From Nitrospirales bacterium (GTDB lineage: Bacteria; Nitrospirota; Nitrospiria; Nitrospirales; UBA8639): DNA of 64,000 nt. Of this stretch, positions 29,509-39,215 are shown one piece after another. Both the position numbers and the translations under genes were made by a program. The notes below the pieces were generated by a model. It searched no databases. It had not been told where the DNA came from and saw only the letters and a list, made by a program, of their open reading frames with translations. The stretch spans positions 1-64,000 of the forward strand of contig JALDRK010000008.1 in the NCBI GenBank assembly GCA_031315915.1, given 5' to 3'. Each line of letters starts with the position of its first letter. Position 1 is the stretch's first letter.

Positions 29509-30294
29509 CTAGCGCAGTGAACCAGGCACGGAGGAGACCCCACCCTTTTTTAAGGCCACCAGCACTTCCTTGTTTCCCTTTTTCCCCAGTACAGGAGAAT
29601 CCAACACACCGATAAGGCTCAGGCCGGTCATTTCGGTAAAAGTTAAAAATTCACCCAAAACCTGCTGTCGAAGCCATTCATCACGGACAATTCCACCTCT
29701 TCCCACTTGTCCCTTTCCCACTTCAAACTGCGGTTTGAACAAGGCGACAACCTTAGCCTCATTTTGAAGAATAGACAGGACCACCGGCAACACCAGACGA
29801 AGCGAAATGAAGGATACATCAATGACCGCCAAGGCAGGAGACTCAGGAATATCGGCCGGTTGGAGTTGGCGGGCATTCACCCGATCCATGACCACCACAC
29901 GAGGATCCCTGCGCAAGCGCCAATCTAACTGTCCGTATCCCACGTCAATCGCATAGACTCGCCGTGCCCCTCGTCGAAGTAGGCAATCGGTGAATCCTCC
30001 GGTTGACGCCCCTACATCCATCACCGTCAGATCGGAACAGGAGATGGCAAATTCGTCAAGGGCAGCCGCAAGTTTGTCCCCCGCACGGCTGACAAATTGG
30101 CATTCCCGCTGCTGTAATTCAAGAGAAGCTCGAATGGAGACGGCTTTCCCGGGTTTATCCACCACCACTCCATCGACCCGGATGCGCCCGGCTAAAATAT
30201 GTCGCGCAGCCTGCTCTCGGCTGGACAATATTCCCGCACGAACTACCAACCTATCTAAGCGGTCTTTGTAAAGGTCGGAAGCCACCAAAGCCAT
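29509..30294 (-). CDS. tlyA: TlyA family rRNA (cytidine-2'-O)-methyltransferase
   Basis: A 261-residue protein: an S4 RNA-binding domain at the N-terminus (RLDRLVVRAGILSSREQAAR) and an FtsJ-like methyltransferase with VMDVGASTGGFTDCLLRRGA (SAM binding), YAIDVGYGQLDWRLR and ALFKPQFEVGK. TlyA methylates ribose 2'-OH in 16S and/or 23S rRNA in known members. It follows xseA-xseB, a common order. Start at 30294. Confidence 0.93.
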   Translation of the reverse strand: MALVASDLYKDRLDRLVVRAGILSSREQAARHILAGRIRVDGVVVDKPGKAVSIRASLELQQRECQFVSRAGDKLAAALDEFAISCSDLTVMDVGASTGGFTDCLLRRGARRVYAIDVGYGQLDWRLRRDPRVVVMDRVNARQLQPADIPESPALAVIDVSFISLRLVLPVVLSILQNEAKVVALFKPQFEVGKGQVGRGGIVRDEWLRQQVLGEFLTFTEMTGLSLIGVLDSPVLGKKGNKEVLVALKKGGVSSVPGSLR

Positions 30295-30386
30295 CGTTCA
30301 GATAATATTTAAAACCGGAAAGTGTAAGAGTCCAGCAGACAGGAAAGCGAATATTCAAGGCCCAGCTTCAAGACTCTGCCGAATCC

Positions 30387-30608
30387 TCATCGCCCACAGA
30401 AAAGCCTGAAGACGTTTTCTCCCATCCTGTCTTTTACCAGAATTTCCACTTGCGTTCCGCATCATCCAGCATTTTCAGGCAGTTTTGATAATTTGACCCC
30501 TTCCTCGAAAATTTTAAGGGACTCGTCAAGGGAAAGCTCGCCTCGTTCCAATTGGGTCACGATGCTTTCCAAGCGTTCCAAGGCTTTTTCAAACTTTATG
30601 GCAGCCAT
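30387..30608 (-). pseudogene. xseB: Exodeoxyribonuclease VII small subunit, frame broken by small indels (probably intact)
   Basis: From the ATG at 30608 the reverse strand reads MAAIKFEKALERLESIVTQL, then ERGELSLDESLKIFEEGVKLSK, clear XseB, but the frame ends early near 30470. Two bases missing in the A run at 30483-30486 and one at about 30450 restore a C-x-x-x-L-D-D-A-E-R-K-V-E-I-L ending, with a stop at 30387 and a total of 74 residues, the normal family size. XseB binds XseA to form exonuclease VII. Lies directly after xseA and before tlyA. Confidence 0.85.
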
Positions 30609-30708
30609 CCCGATGTTCTCATTCCGGCTTGGGCCCTAAACCTAGCCATTCCTTCCGATACCGTACCGTATTATAGCCAGTCCCATGATCCTTGAATAGG
30701 CACACGCA

Positions 30709-32045
30709 TCAGGTTGTTTCCACTTGATCAACCTGACAGGTCAGATGCCCCCGATGCAGGGTGACCCGAATCCTTTCGCCAGGTACCACATCTTGCGCGA
30801 CGTTCAGAATTTTTTTATCATGGCTCCGTTGAACAATACTGTACCTCGACCCAATACTTTCAGGGGACTTAGTTGGTGTAATTGCAAACCCAACGCCTGA
30901 ACATGGTTTCGCCGTTCTTTGAAATATTGCCAAATCGCGTTCTGAATTGTGCAATTCCCCTCTAACCGATCTTTCCATCGAATGATCACAGCCCCTGGAT
31001 TATGCTCCCGAATCACCCCTTGCCAATCCAGCACCTTCCACTGAATATTCCGATGCCACTGCATGAAATCATCCAGCAATTGGCCTTCGAGATCATCCAC
31101 CCTTTGACTGTGCCGACGGATTACCAATCGTATTTCTGGAATACGTTGTTCCAATCGATGGAGACGAAGTTGGTGTTGGGTCACTGTTGCACCCATAACC
31201 CTTGCCAATTGGTTCTGATATTGCCGGACACGCTGAGACACCAATTTCCAATCTGGCACAGCAAGCTCCGCTGCAGCGGAAGGTGTCGGAGCCCGACAGT
31301 CAGCAGCCCAATCGGACAACGTTATATCAGTTTCATGCCCCACAGCAGAAACGACAGGAATTTGAGAGTCCGCGATGGCCCGCACAACGGGTTCTTCATT
31401 GAAAGCCCAGAGATCTTCAATCGATCCGCCCCCGCGTCCCACAATAATTATTTCCACTCCTCCCATGGAATTAAGGACCCGAATCGAATCCGTCAGCTGA
31501 GGAATGGCCTCCGGCCCCTGAACAGCGACCGGCAGAATCACCAGGTGAGCAAACGGCCAACGCCGTTGAAGGATGGTCAACAGATCATGAATGGCCGCGC
31601 CGGAAACAGATGTCACAATACCGATTTTTTGAGGATATGGCGGTAAGAGCTTTTTTCGCCGGGGATCAAAGAGCCCTTCTTCTTCGAACTTTGCTTTAAG
31701 CTGAAGGAAAGCCAAATGTCGCTCTCCAAGCCCCTTGGGTTCAACAATATCTAGTAATAGTTGATAATCTCCTCTTGGTGCATATACTGAAAGTCGTCCA
31801 CAGGCAATTATCTCCAATCCATCTTCCAAGGTAAAATTCACGCGATCAGCTTGGGATCGAAACATGACAGCGCGGATTTGACTTTCCTCATCCTTCAATG
31901 TGAAATACCGGTGCCCGGAAGAGGGACATCGCACATTGGAGATTTCCCCTGAAACCCACACCAGAGGAAAACCGGCCTCTAACTGCAAACGGATTTGGCT
32001 GGTGAGCTCGGAAACCGTGAAAAGGCGGGAAAACAGATCAGACAC
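30709..32045 (-). pseudogene. xseA: Exodeoxyribonuclease VII large subunit, one frameshift near the C-terminus (probably intact)
   Basis: The single-strand DNA exonuclease subunit. N-terminal OB fold (VWVSGEISNVRCPSSGHRYFTLKD, in parts), then the catalytic region with IGIVTSVSGAAIHD, VGRGGGSIEDLWAFN and SAVGHETDITLSDW, all diagnostic. The frame from 32045 continues as a short wrong tail after VLGRG, ending at 30804; one extra base at about 30842 gives RGYSIVQRSHDKKIL and the usual conserved C-terminus to a stop at 30709. Full length would be about 446 residues. Starts 11 bases after ymdB. Confidence 0.93.
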
Positions 32046-32055
32046 AGTCGCTGGC

Positions 32056-32835
32056 TTATTCGTGAATTCGAACCCGATGAAGGGCGGTGGCTTTTCCTGT
32101 GCCGGAATCTATGCCAATAATCGCGCCACTGAGGACTGAAGGACCTTGCGCCACCTCAAAACGACGAGGCACTTGAGTAAGGAATTTTTGGATCACACCC
32201 TGAGGTTTCATGCCGATCACCGAATGAACCGGACCCGTCATCCCCAGATCGGTCATATACCCCGTTCCCTTCGGGAGAATCTGTTCATCCGCGGTCTGCA
32301 CATGGGTATGCGTCCCCACCACAGCCGAAACTTTGCCATCCAAGAAATATCCCATCGCCATCTTCTCAGAGGTAGCCTCGGCATGTATATCTACCAGAAT
32401 GGAACGAGTGATGCCTTCCAATCGGGTCAATTCCCGTTCGGCAACCCGAAAGGGACAGTCCACAATCGGCATGAAGACTCTTCCCATTAATTGCACAACA
32501 GCCAACCGCTCACCCTGAGCCGTTTCCACCACGCAAGTCCCTTTGCCTGGCACCCCATCGGGATAGTTTGCCGGACGAATCACACGTGCGTCTTTTTCCA
32601 TATATTCCAAAGCTTCTTTTTTGTCCCAGGCATGGTTGCCCAAGGTAATCGCCGAGAGACCGAAATCAAATAATTCCTCTGCAATGTCAGGAGTAATTCC
32701 AAAACCGCCGGCGGCGTTTTCACCGTTCCCGATAACGACATCAACCTGAAAGTCCCGAATAACCTTTGGCAAAAGCTTTAGTAGGACCCTTCGCCCGGGT
32801 TCCCCCATAATATCTCCAATAAAAAACACATTCAT
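32056..32835 (-). CDS. ymdB: YmdB family metallophosphoesterase
   Basis: A 259-residue dimetal phosphoesterase (TIGR00282 family), known in Bacillus as a 2',3'-cyclic nucleotide phosphodiesterase acting in cell-fate decisions and linked to RNase Y. Metal-binding residues appear in FFIGDIMGEPGRR, GNGENAAGG, GNHAWD and GTHTHVQTADEQ. Start at the ATG at 32835 (MNVFFIGD), the family start; the frame to 32874 overlaps rny. It follows rny as in many genomes. Confidence 0.94.
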   Translation of the reverse strand: MNVFFIGDIMGEPGRRVLLKLLPKVIRDFQVDVVIGNGENAAGGFGITPDIAEELFDFGLSAITLGNHAWDKKEALEYMEKDARVIRPANYPDGVPGKGTCVVETAQGERLAVVQLMGRVFMPIVDCPFRVAERELTRLEGITRSILVDIHAEATSEKMAMGYFLDGKVSAVVGTHTHVQTADEQILPKGTGYMTDLGMTGPVHSVIGMKPQGVIQKFLTQVPRRFEVAQGPSVLSGAIIGIDSGTGKATALHRVRIHE

Positions 32836-32863
32836 GGTCGTATGAGATATCTCCGGTTTCGCC

Positions 32864-34426
32864 CTATTTGGCAAATTCGATATATCGGCTCTCCCGAATT
32901 ACCGTAACTTTAATTTGTCCCGGATACGTCAGCTCTTGCTCAATTTTTTTGGCTAAGTCCCGTGAAAGAGCAAAACTTTCGGTATCATTGAGTTCTCCCT
33001 GTCGAATGATCACCCGAATTTCTCGTCCTGCCTGGATAGCATAAGCTTTATCAACACCCGAATAGCTGGTGGCCAGAGATTCGAGCTTTTCTAATCTCTT
33101 GACATAGGCTTCCAGGGTTTCTCGTCTGGCTCCGGGTCTTGCAGCTGAAAGAGCCTCGGCGGCGGCTACCAGGACCGACTCCGGACAGATGGGTTCCACC
33201 TGTTCATGGTGCGCGGCAATGGCATTGACGATTTGCTCAGATTCTCCATATTTCTTGGCAATTTCGGCCCCTAAGAGCGCATGGGTTCCCTCTTCTTCAT
33301 GACTGACCACCTTACCAATGTCGTGAAGTAACGCCCCCCGCTTAGCAAGCTTCACATCAAGCCCTAACTCGGCCGCCATGATCCCGCAAATATACGAAGC
33401 TTCTCGGGCATGATACAGATTATTCTGCCCGTAACTGGTTCGAAATTTTAACCGCCCGAGTAATTTGACGATTTCCGGATGGAAATCGGATAGACCAACT
33501 TCAAAAATGACCTTTTCCGCTTCCTCCCGCATCAGTTTTTCCAACTCGCCTTTCACCTTTTCCACAACTTCTTCAATCCGTGTTGGATGAATACGGCCAT
33601 CCTGCATCAAGCGCTCGAGTGCGATTTTCGCCACCTCCCGTCTCAGCGGATCAAACCCCGATACAATGACGGCTTCCGGAGTTTCATCAATAATGAGATC
33701 CACGCCGGTCGCCGCTTCCAATGCTCGAATATTCCGTCCTTCACGCCCGATGATACGGCCTTTCATCCCGTCATTGGCCAGAGGCACCACCGAAATTGTT
33801 GCCTCATTCACATAATCCCGCGTAATACGTTGAATCGATCGGGTGACAATCTCACGGGCTTCCCGATCGGCTTGTTCCTTGGCTTCATCTAAAATCCGCT
33901 TTCCGAGGAGGGCGGCATCCATCCGAGCCTCACTTTCAATTTCACTCAGAAGTTGGCGTTTGGCTTCATCAGCCGTAATACCGGCTACTTGCTCCAATGC
34001 CAGACGATGCTCTTTGATGGATTGGTCACAGGCTGACATCTTCTCTTGAAGCGCTTCTTCCTTTTCTTTTATCGTCCGTTCTTTCCGTCGTAAATCCTCA
34101 TCCCGCTTATCGAATTGACTGATTTTTTTCTCCAACGCCTCATCTCGCTGATGAAGCTTCCGTTCCATCGCTTGCAATTCACTCCGCTTTTCTTTTTCTT
34201 TCGCCTCAATTTCGGATTTGGCCTGGAATAAAATATCTTTGGCCTCGATTTTGGCTTCCTTAACGACGTTTTCTGCTTCTCGCTGAGCATTTTGAGTGGA
34301 TTGCTGAATTTGATTTTCCGCTTCCGAACGCCGCGTGGCATCCAGGGATTGCTGGAATACCTTAAACCCAATCAATCCAAGTACAAGGCCTACTACTCCA
34401 GTCAGTATGGGGATCATGGTTTCCAT
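32864..34426 (-). CDS. rny: Ribonuclease Y
   Basis: A 520-residue membrane-anchored endoribonuclease that begins mRNA decay. Layout: N-terminal membrane helix ([18 protein letters not shown]), long coiled coil (about residues 30-200), KH domain ([20 protein letters not shown]), HD domain with [20 protein letters not shown], and a conserved C-terminal [12 protein letters not shown] segment. Complete and normal length. Precedes ymdB, giving the classic pair. Confidence 0.96.
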   Translation of the reverse strand: METMIPILTGVVGLVLGLIGFKVFQQSLDATRRSEAENQIQQSTQNAQREAENVVKEAKIEAKDILFQAKSEIEAKEKEKRSELQAMERKLHQRDEALEKKISQFDKRDEDLRRKERTIKEKEEALQEKMSACDQSIKEHRLALEQVAGITADEAKRQLLSEIESEARMDAALLGKRILDEAKEQADREAREIVTRSIQRITRDYVNEATISVVPLANDGMKGRIIGREGRNIRALEAATGVDLIIDETPEAVIVSGFDPLRREVAKIALERLMQDGRIHPTRIEEVVEKVKGELEKLMREEAEKVIFEVGLSDFHPEIVKLLGRLKFRTSYGQNNLYHAREASYICGIMAAELGLDVKLAKRGALLHDIGKVVSHEEEGTHALLGAEIAKKYGESEQIVNAIAAHHEQVEPICPESVLVAAAEALSAARPGARRETLEAYVKRLEKLESLATSYSGVDKAYAIQAGREIRVIIRQGELNDTESFALSRDLAKKIEQELTYPGQIKVTVIRESRYIEFAK

Positions 34427-35132
34427 GGAAAGACTCCTCTGGGGTTCCTAAGAGCACTCACCCACATTGGCGGCCAAATCTAAGGGAATCCTGCAGTAGA
34501 ACCCTTAAGCTAGCCCATTAGGTAATTTTGCCGTAAAGGAACGAGGAGAAACCGAGGCAGAGATTCGCGTGCGCAAGAACGCAAAACCCTATTGAGGTTG
34601 TGGCACGAAATGGGAGGTCCGTCCAATCGAATTGTGGTAAAAACTGAACATCATCGGACATCCCCTAAATAGGAGCCAGCCATTACCAACAATCCATTTG
34701 ACACTGGGCAATGGGTAATACCCATAACAAGAATCAGAAGATTTCGCCGAACAATCCATTAACTCCCTTTTATCCAGGGGTTCCTGTTTTTTATAGAACA
34801 CTGAATATGAAAGAGAGCCTCTTACCCAAGATAGTCTTCTCCCTTGACCAATCACAAACCTCACATACCCGATGATAGCCGCGAAAATGATGGGCATTCG
34901 GGTCCTCAGTTTCTCTCCTCCATAACGGAGGATATTCCTTTCTTCCATTAAAATTCAATGACTTACAACTATTAAAAATAGCAGAATTCACTGTGTTATT
35001 TCAACATCATCTCAGGGCACTATTATCGTCCAGCACCCTGTTCCTCAGGAGGATTTAGGGTCTAGCCATATGAATGCTCTTGAAAGTTTGATGGCTGGGG
35101 AAGGGAAATTCTCTTAAAACTCGAGGCAGGTC
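34427..35132. other. 700-base gap between rny and zapA
   Basis: No convincing gene. A 119-codon reverse frame (34589-34948) has no family features. On the reverse strand one perfect hairpin, TCCTCC/GGAGGA with a 5-base loop, lies near 34917-34933. In some proteobacteria 6S RNA lies next to zapA, so a non-coding RNA is possible, but I could not see the required long closing stem and central bubble. Confidence 0.4.
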
Positions 35133-35426
35133 TTAGTTTGGATGAGTTTCAAAATACTTTTCAATGGTTTCTAAAAGAGTTTGGGCACGTTTTTCCAGTT
35201 CGGAATCCCCGTTTTGCCGTTGGCGTTCTTGGCGAAACAGCTGGTCGGTGATGTTGATGGCAGCCAGGATAGCTAATTTGGTAGGAGTACTGGTCGGAGT
35301 TTGTTGAGCTAATTGACGAATTTGGGCATCCACATACCCGGCGAGCTCATGAAAATAGGCCTCATCACCTTCACCCTGTAGGTTAAATCGTTGCCCAAAG
35401 ACTTCCACTTGGATAGTTTTGGTCAT
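35133..35426 (-). CDS. zapA: Cell division protein ZapA
   Basis: A 97-residue ZapA-family FtsZ ring stabiliser: short beta strand start (IQVEVFGQRFNLQGEGDEAYF), then HELAGYVDAQI and a long helix through KLAILAAINITDQLF into a coiled-coil end. The start is placed at the ATG at 35426 (MTKTIQVEVFG); the 10-residue upstream extension is not family-like. Lies behind a ZapB-like gene, together forming a division-accessory pair. Confidence 0.9.
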   Translation of the reverse strand: MTKTIQVEVFGQRFNLQGEGDEAYFHELAGYVDAQIRQLAQQTPTSTPTKLAILAAINITDQLFRQERQRQNGDSELEKRAQTLLETIEKYFETHPN

Positions 35427-35459
35427 CCGCCCACTTTCATACACACACTGGTTCAAGAA

Positions 35460-35693
35460 TTATTCTGGGGAACGTTCCAAAAATTCCAATTCCCCCAATA
35501 CTTTTTCAATGCGGGTCCGAATGGCCCCCCGCTCATCTTCCCATCCTTCGGTTAATTCTTGTTGCTTGGCCAATTGCTCTCTTGCCGACTCCAATTCTTG
35601 TTCAAGATGAGATTTATCCCGCCGTAATTCCACGATCAAATCCAACATCTTTTTTACACGGACTTCCAATGTTTCCAGTTTATCTACACTCAC
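35460..35693 (-). CDS. zapB: ZapB-like coiled-coil division protein
   Basis: A 77-residue protein that is almost wholly a coiled coil (heptads from LETLEVRVKKMLDLIVEL through about residue 55), like ZapB, which binds ZapA and stabilises FtsZ bundles. Sequence identity in this family is low; the call rests on size, coiled coil and adjacency to zapA (34-base spacing). Confidence 0.75.
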   Translation of the reverse strand: MSVDKLETLEVRVKKMLDLIVELRRDKSHLEQELESAREQLAKQQELTEGWEDERGAIRTRIEKVLGELEFLERSPE

Positions 35694-35741
35694 AAAACAC
35701 CCCTCCTTCTCAAGTCCGAATCCAAGCGGACTATAATTTGA

Positions 35742-38011
35742 TCAACAAAATGTGTCAAGAGAAACAGGAAGACATCCTTGATCAAATATGGTTTTGTATA
35801 TCCAGTAGCTTCCCAGAACTCTCTTGACATAGCCTCGAGTTTCCTTATACCCGATCTGCTCGATAAATTCATCCAGTGGGCGATGACCGTATTTCGCAAT
35901 CCACCGTCTGACCGCAGATGGGCCCGCATTATAGGAAGCAACCGCATAAACCAGATTGCCATGAAAATCATTGATTAATTCCCCCAAGTACCAAGAACCC
36001 AGACGGATGTTCCGCTCCGGGTCAAAGAGTCCCTCAGAGTCCGATGGCCAGAAAGGCATGCCCACCTTGCGCGCCACCCGCTTGGCGGTCTCGGGCATCA
36101 ATTGCATTAACCCCATCGCACCGACCGCGGATAATGCCCGAGGGTTATATAAACTTTCCTCTCTAATCAGTCCGGCAACTAAGTAGGGATCAACATGCTG
36201 AGGTGCCATACCCTGGATCATGGTCTGATATCCTATGGGAAAAGCTCCTGTCCATGCCTCAGAGAATTTTGACAGTTCTCCTTTTCGAAGCCTCTCTCCA
36301 AAATGCCGTATAGCCATGCGAATGCCAAGATCATAGGCCTTTACTTGAACAGACAGCCTCACTAAGGCCTGGAACGCTTGGGGTTCAGAACCAAAACGCC
36401 GGAATACCTCTTGCATTTCCAGCCCAGCTTCCTGGGGCAATCCCAATTCCTGCAATTCACAAATTTTTCGATAATGCGAATCTTGTAGGAGGCGAGCAGG
36501 AATTTCTTCCAACGTCGTGTTTTCAATGGTCTGGATTTCGCAAACTGTCCGGTCTGCGGAAACCCGGACAGTTTGTATTTGGCCAATTGTCCATAATAGG
36601 TATAAGGAAACTCTTGCGCCAATTGCCGAAAATGTTGAATAGCCGGTTCTTCGTCCTTCAAAAATTGTTCAGACCGAGCCCACCAGTACAATCCCTGGGA
36701 AAAAGCCTGCAACAGAGATTCGGACTGGGGCTTGTGAACAGCCGTCGTAATATTCTTAAAGACCCTGGCTGCTTGTGCATACTGTTCGCGCTGGTAATAG
36801 ATCCACCCAACACGCCAGAGGGCATCCAACCGCTGGGAGAGAGTGTGGGCAACTTCAGTTGCGCCTTCATACGCCTCGATCGCTTCTTCCCAACGATCAT
36901 GATCCTCTAACCACATTCCATAAAAAATCATAATCAAGGCTTGCTGATCGCCTGCCAGCACATGAGCAGATAACTCCCTGGTGAGCCGGCCAAGCTGTTC
37001 TCCCTTACCCTGCCGCAAGTATGCTCGTCCCAACCAAACCCACGCTTCATCGGTTCGGGAGGATTCGGAATGAGTTAAATTTTGCAGCATCGTTTCGGCT
37101 TCGGGGTAGCGTTTTAATCTTGCCAAGGCGACAGCCAATTGATACTGAGCATGATAAAATTGCGGATTGCGTGATTCTTCGGAAAGATATCGACCAAACT
37201 CTCTTACGGCATCATTCAACAAACCTACCCGGTATAAGGCCATGGCCCGTTGGTACCGTTCAACAGGTAATGGGATAAACCCCTGATCTCCTGGTGCACT
37301 ATTGAGCCAGTTTTCCGCCTGCCTACTTTGCGGGGACTTCGGATAATGCCACCATAATTCCCGCAGCAAATTCCTTCCTTCCTCCAACTGTCCTTGGCCA
37401 ATGGCACATTGAGCCATCGCCCACAATGCCTGTGGAGCCTGCCTGGCATCCGGGAAAGCGGCAATGGCTGAAGTGAGGGTGCTCAAAGTCTGTTTGCAAT
37501 CGTTCAATTTCTCAAACATGAACCCAGCACGATACAGCCCCTCACTAGCCAATAAAGAATTCGAATCCAGGCGTCCCACCTTTAGAAAGGCTTGAGCCGC
37601 TTCTTGCCAATTTTCAATCTGTTCATGGGCCTCGCCTAGCCAGAAATGCAGATAATCCGAAAGATCCGGAAATTCATGAACAGCCGGCTGGAGATAGGTC
37701 AGAGCTTCGTTCGGATAAGTATCTTTCAACCAATATCCATATCTGAGGCCGGCACGCTTGGCCCACAGGGAACCCGGAGCAGTCGATTGAATCGATTCAA
37801 GGAGTCGGGTCCGGTCAAGCAGTGAAGTCGGGGAAGCGAAAGATCCCAAGAACTCCCGATAACAGGCTTCCTCACCTGTACATTGGGAACGAAAAGGTTC
37901 AACGGAATGTATGGTTTGGGGCGTGACAAACCAGACCCAGCACGCTAGCCCGAAAAGAACCCTCATACCTGAGGCTCGAACTGCTCTCCGGGTTTGACTC
38001 ATTGGTGTCAT
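35742..38011 (-). pseudogene. slt: Soluble lytic transglycosylase (Slt70-like), one frameshift (probably intact)
   Basis: A periplasmic muramidase-like enzyme cleaving glycan to 1,6-anhydroMurNAc. N-terminal signal-like segment (MRVLFGLACWVWFV, after the ATG at 38011 with GGGA upstream), then TPR-like superhelix from about residue 60 to 500, then the SLT catalytic domain with LIREESLYNPRALSAVGAMGLMQLMPETA (in parts: REES holds the catalytic Glu) and VASYNAGPSAVRRW. Two frames overlap; adding one base to the run at 36542-36544 joins GQF to CEIQTIENTTL and yields one protein of about 755 residues. First gene of the slt-zapB-zapA-rny run. Confidence 0.9.
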
Positions 38012-38314
38012 AAGACGTATCCCAAGCACAAAGGGATGCAACAAAATTACAAACACGGATTTTTCTCGCTTGGCTTTTCCGACCGATTGCAAAATCGACC
38101 TTTCACATGGCCGATCCATCTAAAGTTTTTTCACTATCATACCATTGCTCTAATCACAACCCTCAACCAGGAAGTTTTCGTGCTCTCGGGAAGGATCGTC
38201 TTCATCCAATTCAAATGAAAATGACAGGATTCTTTGAGGAACCGGTCCATCAAAATTCAAGGTGAAGGAGAAAAGCGTAGGAGTCGAATAGAAGAAAGAG
38301 AGGAGGGAACTTCC

Positions 38315-39109
38315 CTATCCAATAGGAACTTTCTGAATTTCGCGCATCCGCGCCTGCCAGTAAGGCACTTGTTCCAATAAACCCAATCGTCGTAAATACG
38401 CCTCGCCTTGAGCACATAACACTCCATCACAATCTTGAGCAATACCTCCGCCATCCAAAATATTGGCTAGATAAACCGCGGAAGCGGAACAGAATTGGGT
38501 TTGATCATTTCGAAATGGATCATCATGAAAACCGACGGCATGGACCAATGCGTCCTCCCCTCCCCAACGGGACAGCAGAGCTGCTCCTAACTCGGCGTGA
38601 GTCGTTCCATAGACCTCCTGTTCCATAATGTGAAGGGTCGCTCCGCGAATGCTTGCCAGCTCCACCACCCTGAAGAACTGTTGCGAGACCTGAGAGAGCA
38701 GGATCAACAATCCGATATCGTGAAGAAGACCGCCTGCGAAAGATCGCCAAATAATCTGGCTTTGTGCCTCATGCGCTTCAGAAATAAGGGCAGCAAGAAA
38801 GCCGGTCCGAAGACTATGGGCCCATATTTTTTGAATGGGCCGGATTGAAAACCGTAACCTCTCGGACAAGGTAAATACCTCGACAGCCAAAGACACCATG
38901 GAAGCGATGGATGTCGGCATGGGACCAACCCGCTCGGTTAGTTGTTCTAATGGAGCACGAAGTCCATCTTTCTTCACGGCTGCTGGCATGGATTCCTCCG
39001 GTGCGCGTTGGTTCCAGGCAAAAACAGGAAATTTGGAACATGCGTCAATAGGGAGGTCATCGCTATCCTCCCATCCGTTCTGACCAGACTGGTACATCCT
39101 TCCCATCAC
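38315..39109 (-). CDS. HDOD-domain signalling protein
   Basis: A 264-residue protein with an HDOD domain, a phosphohydrolase-like fold common in signalling. The HD pair is in GGLLHDIGLLIL (about residue 133); MEQEVYGTTHAELGAALLSRWG and AVGFHDDPF follow as in HDOD proteins. Many HDOD proteins lack catalysis and act as adaptors. It is the last gene of the kinase cluster and shares its direction, so it may be the output or an adaptor for those kinases; that is inference. Start may be internal; the first ATG is used. Confidence 0.8.
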   Translation of the reverse strand: MMGRMYQSGQNGWEDSDDLPIDACSKFPVFAWNQRAPEESMPAAVKKDGLRAPLEQLTERVGPMPTSIASMVSLAVEVFTLSERLRFSIRPIQKIWAHSLRTGFLAALISEAHEAQSQIIWRSFAGGLLHDIGLLILLSQVSQQFFRVVELASIRGATLHIMEQEVYGTTHAELGAALLSRWGGEDALVHAVGFHDDPFRNDQTQFCSASAVYLANILDGGGIAQDCDGVLCAQGEAYLRRLGLLEQVPYWQARMREIQKVPIG

Positions 39110-39215
39110 ATAGATCCCGTTTCATCCATAATGCCGGTTTTTCGAGGAGAGGGTATCCCCGTTCAACCCCTGAACTTCCCCTTTTTCTTTGTCCGGAACT
39201 GAACCAGAATGAACC

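Noticed and set aside
34589..34948. 119-codon reverse frame in the rny-zapA gap
   Set aside because: No family features and no ribosome site; composition does not look coding.
34900..35132. 6S RNA next to zapA
   Set aside because: The long closing stem and central bubble could not be traced; only a short local hairpin is present.
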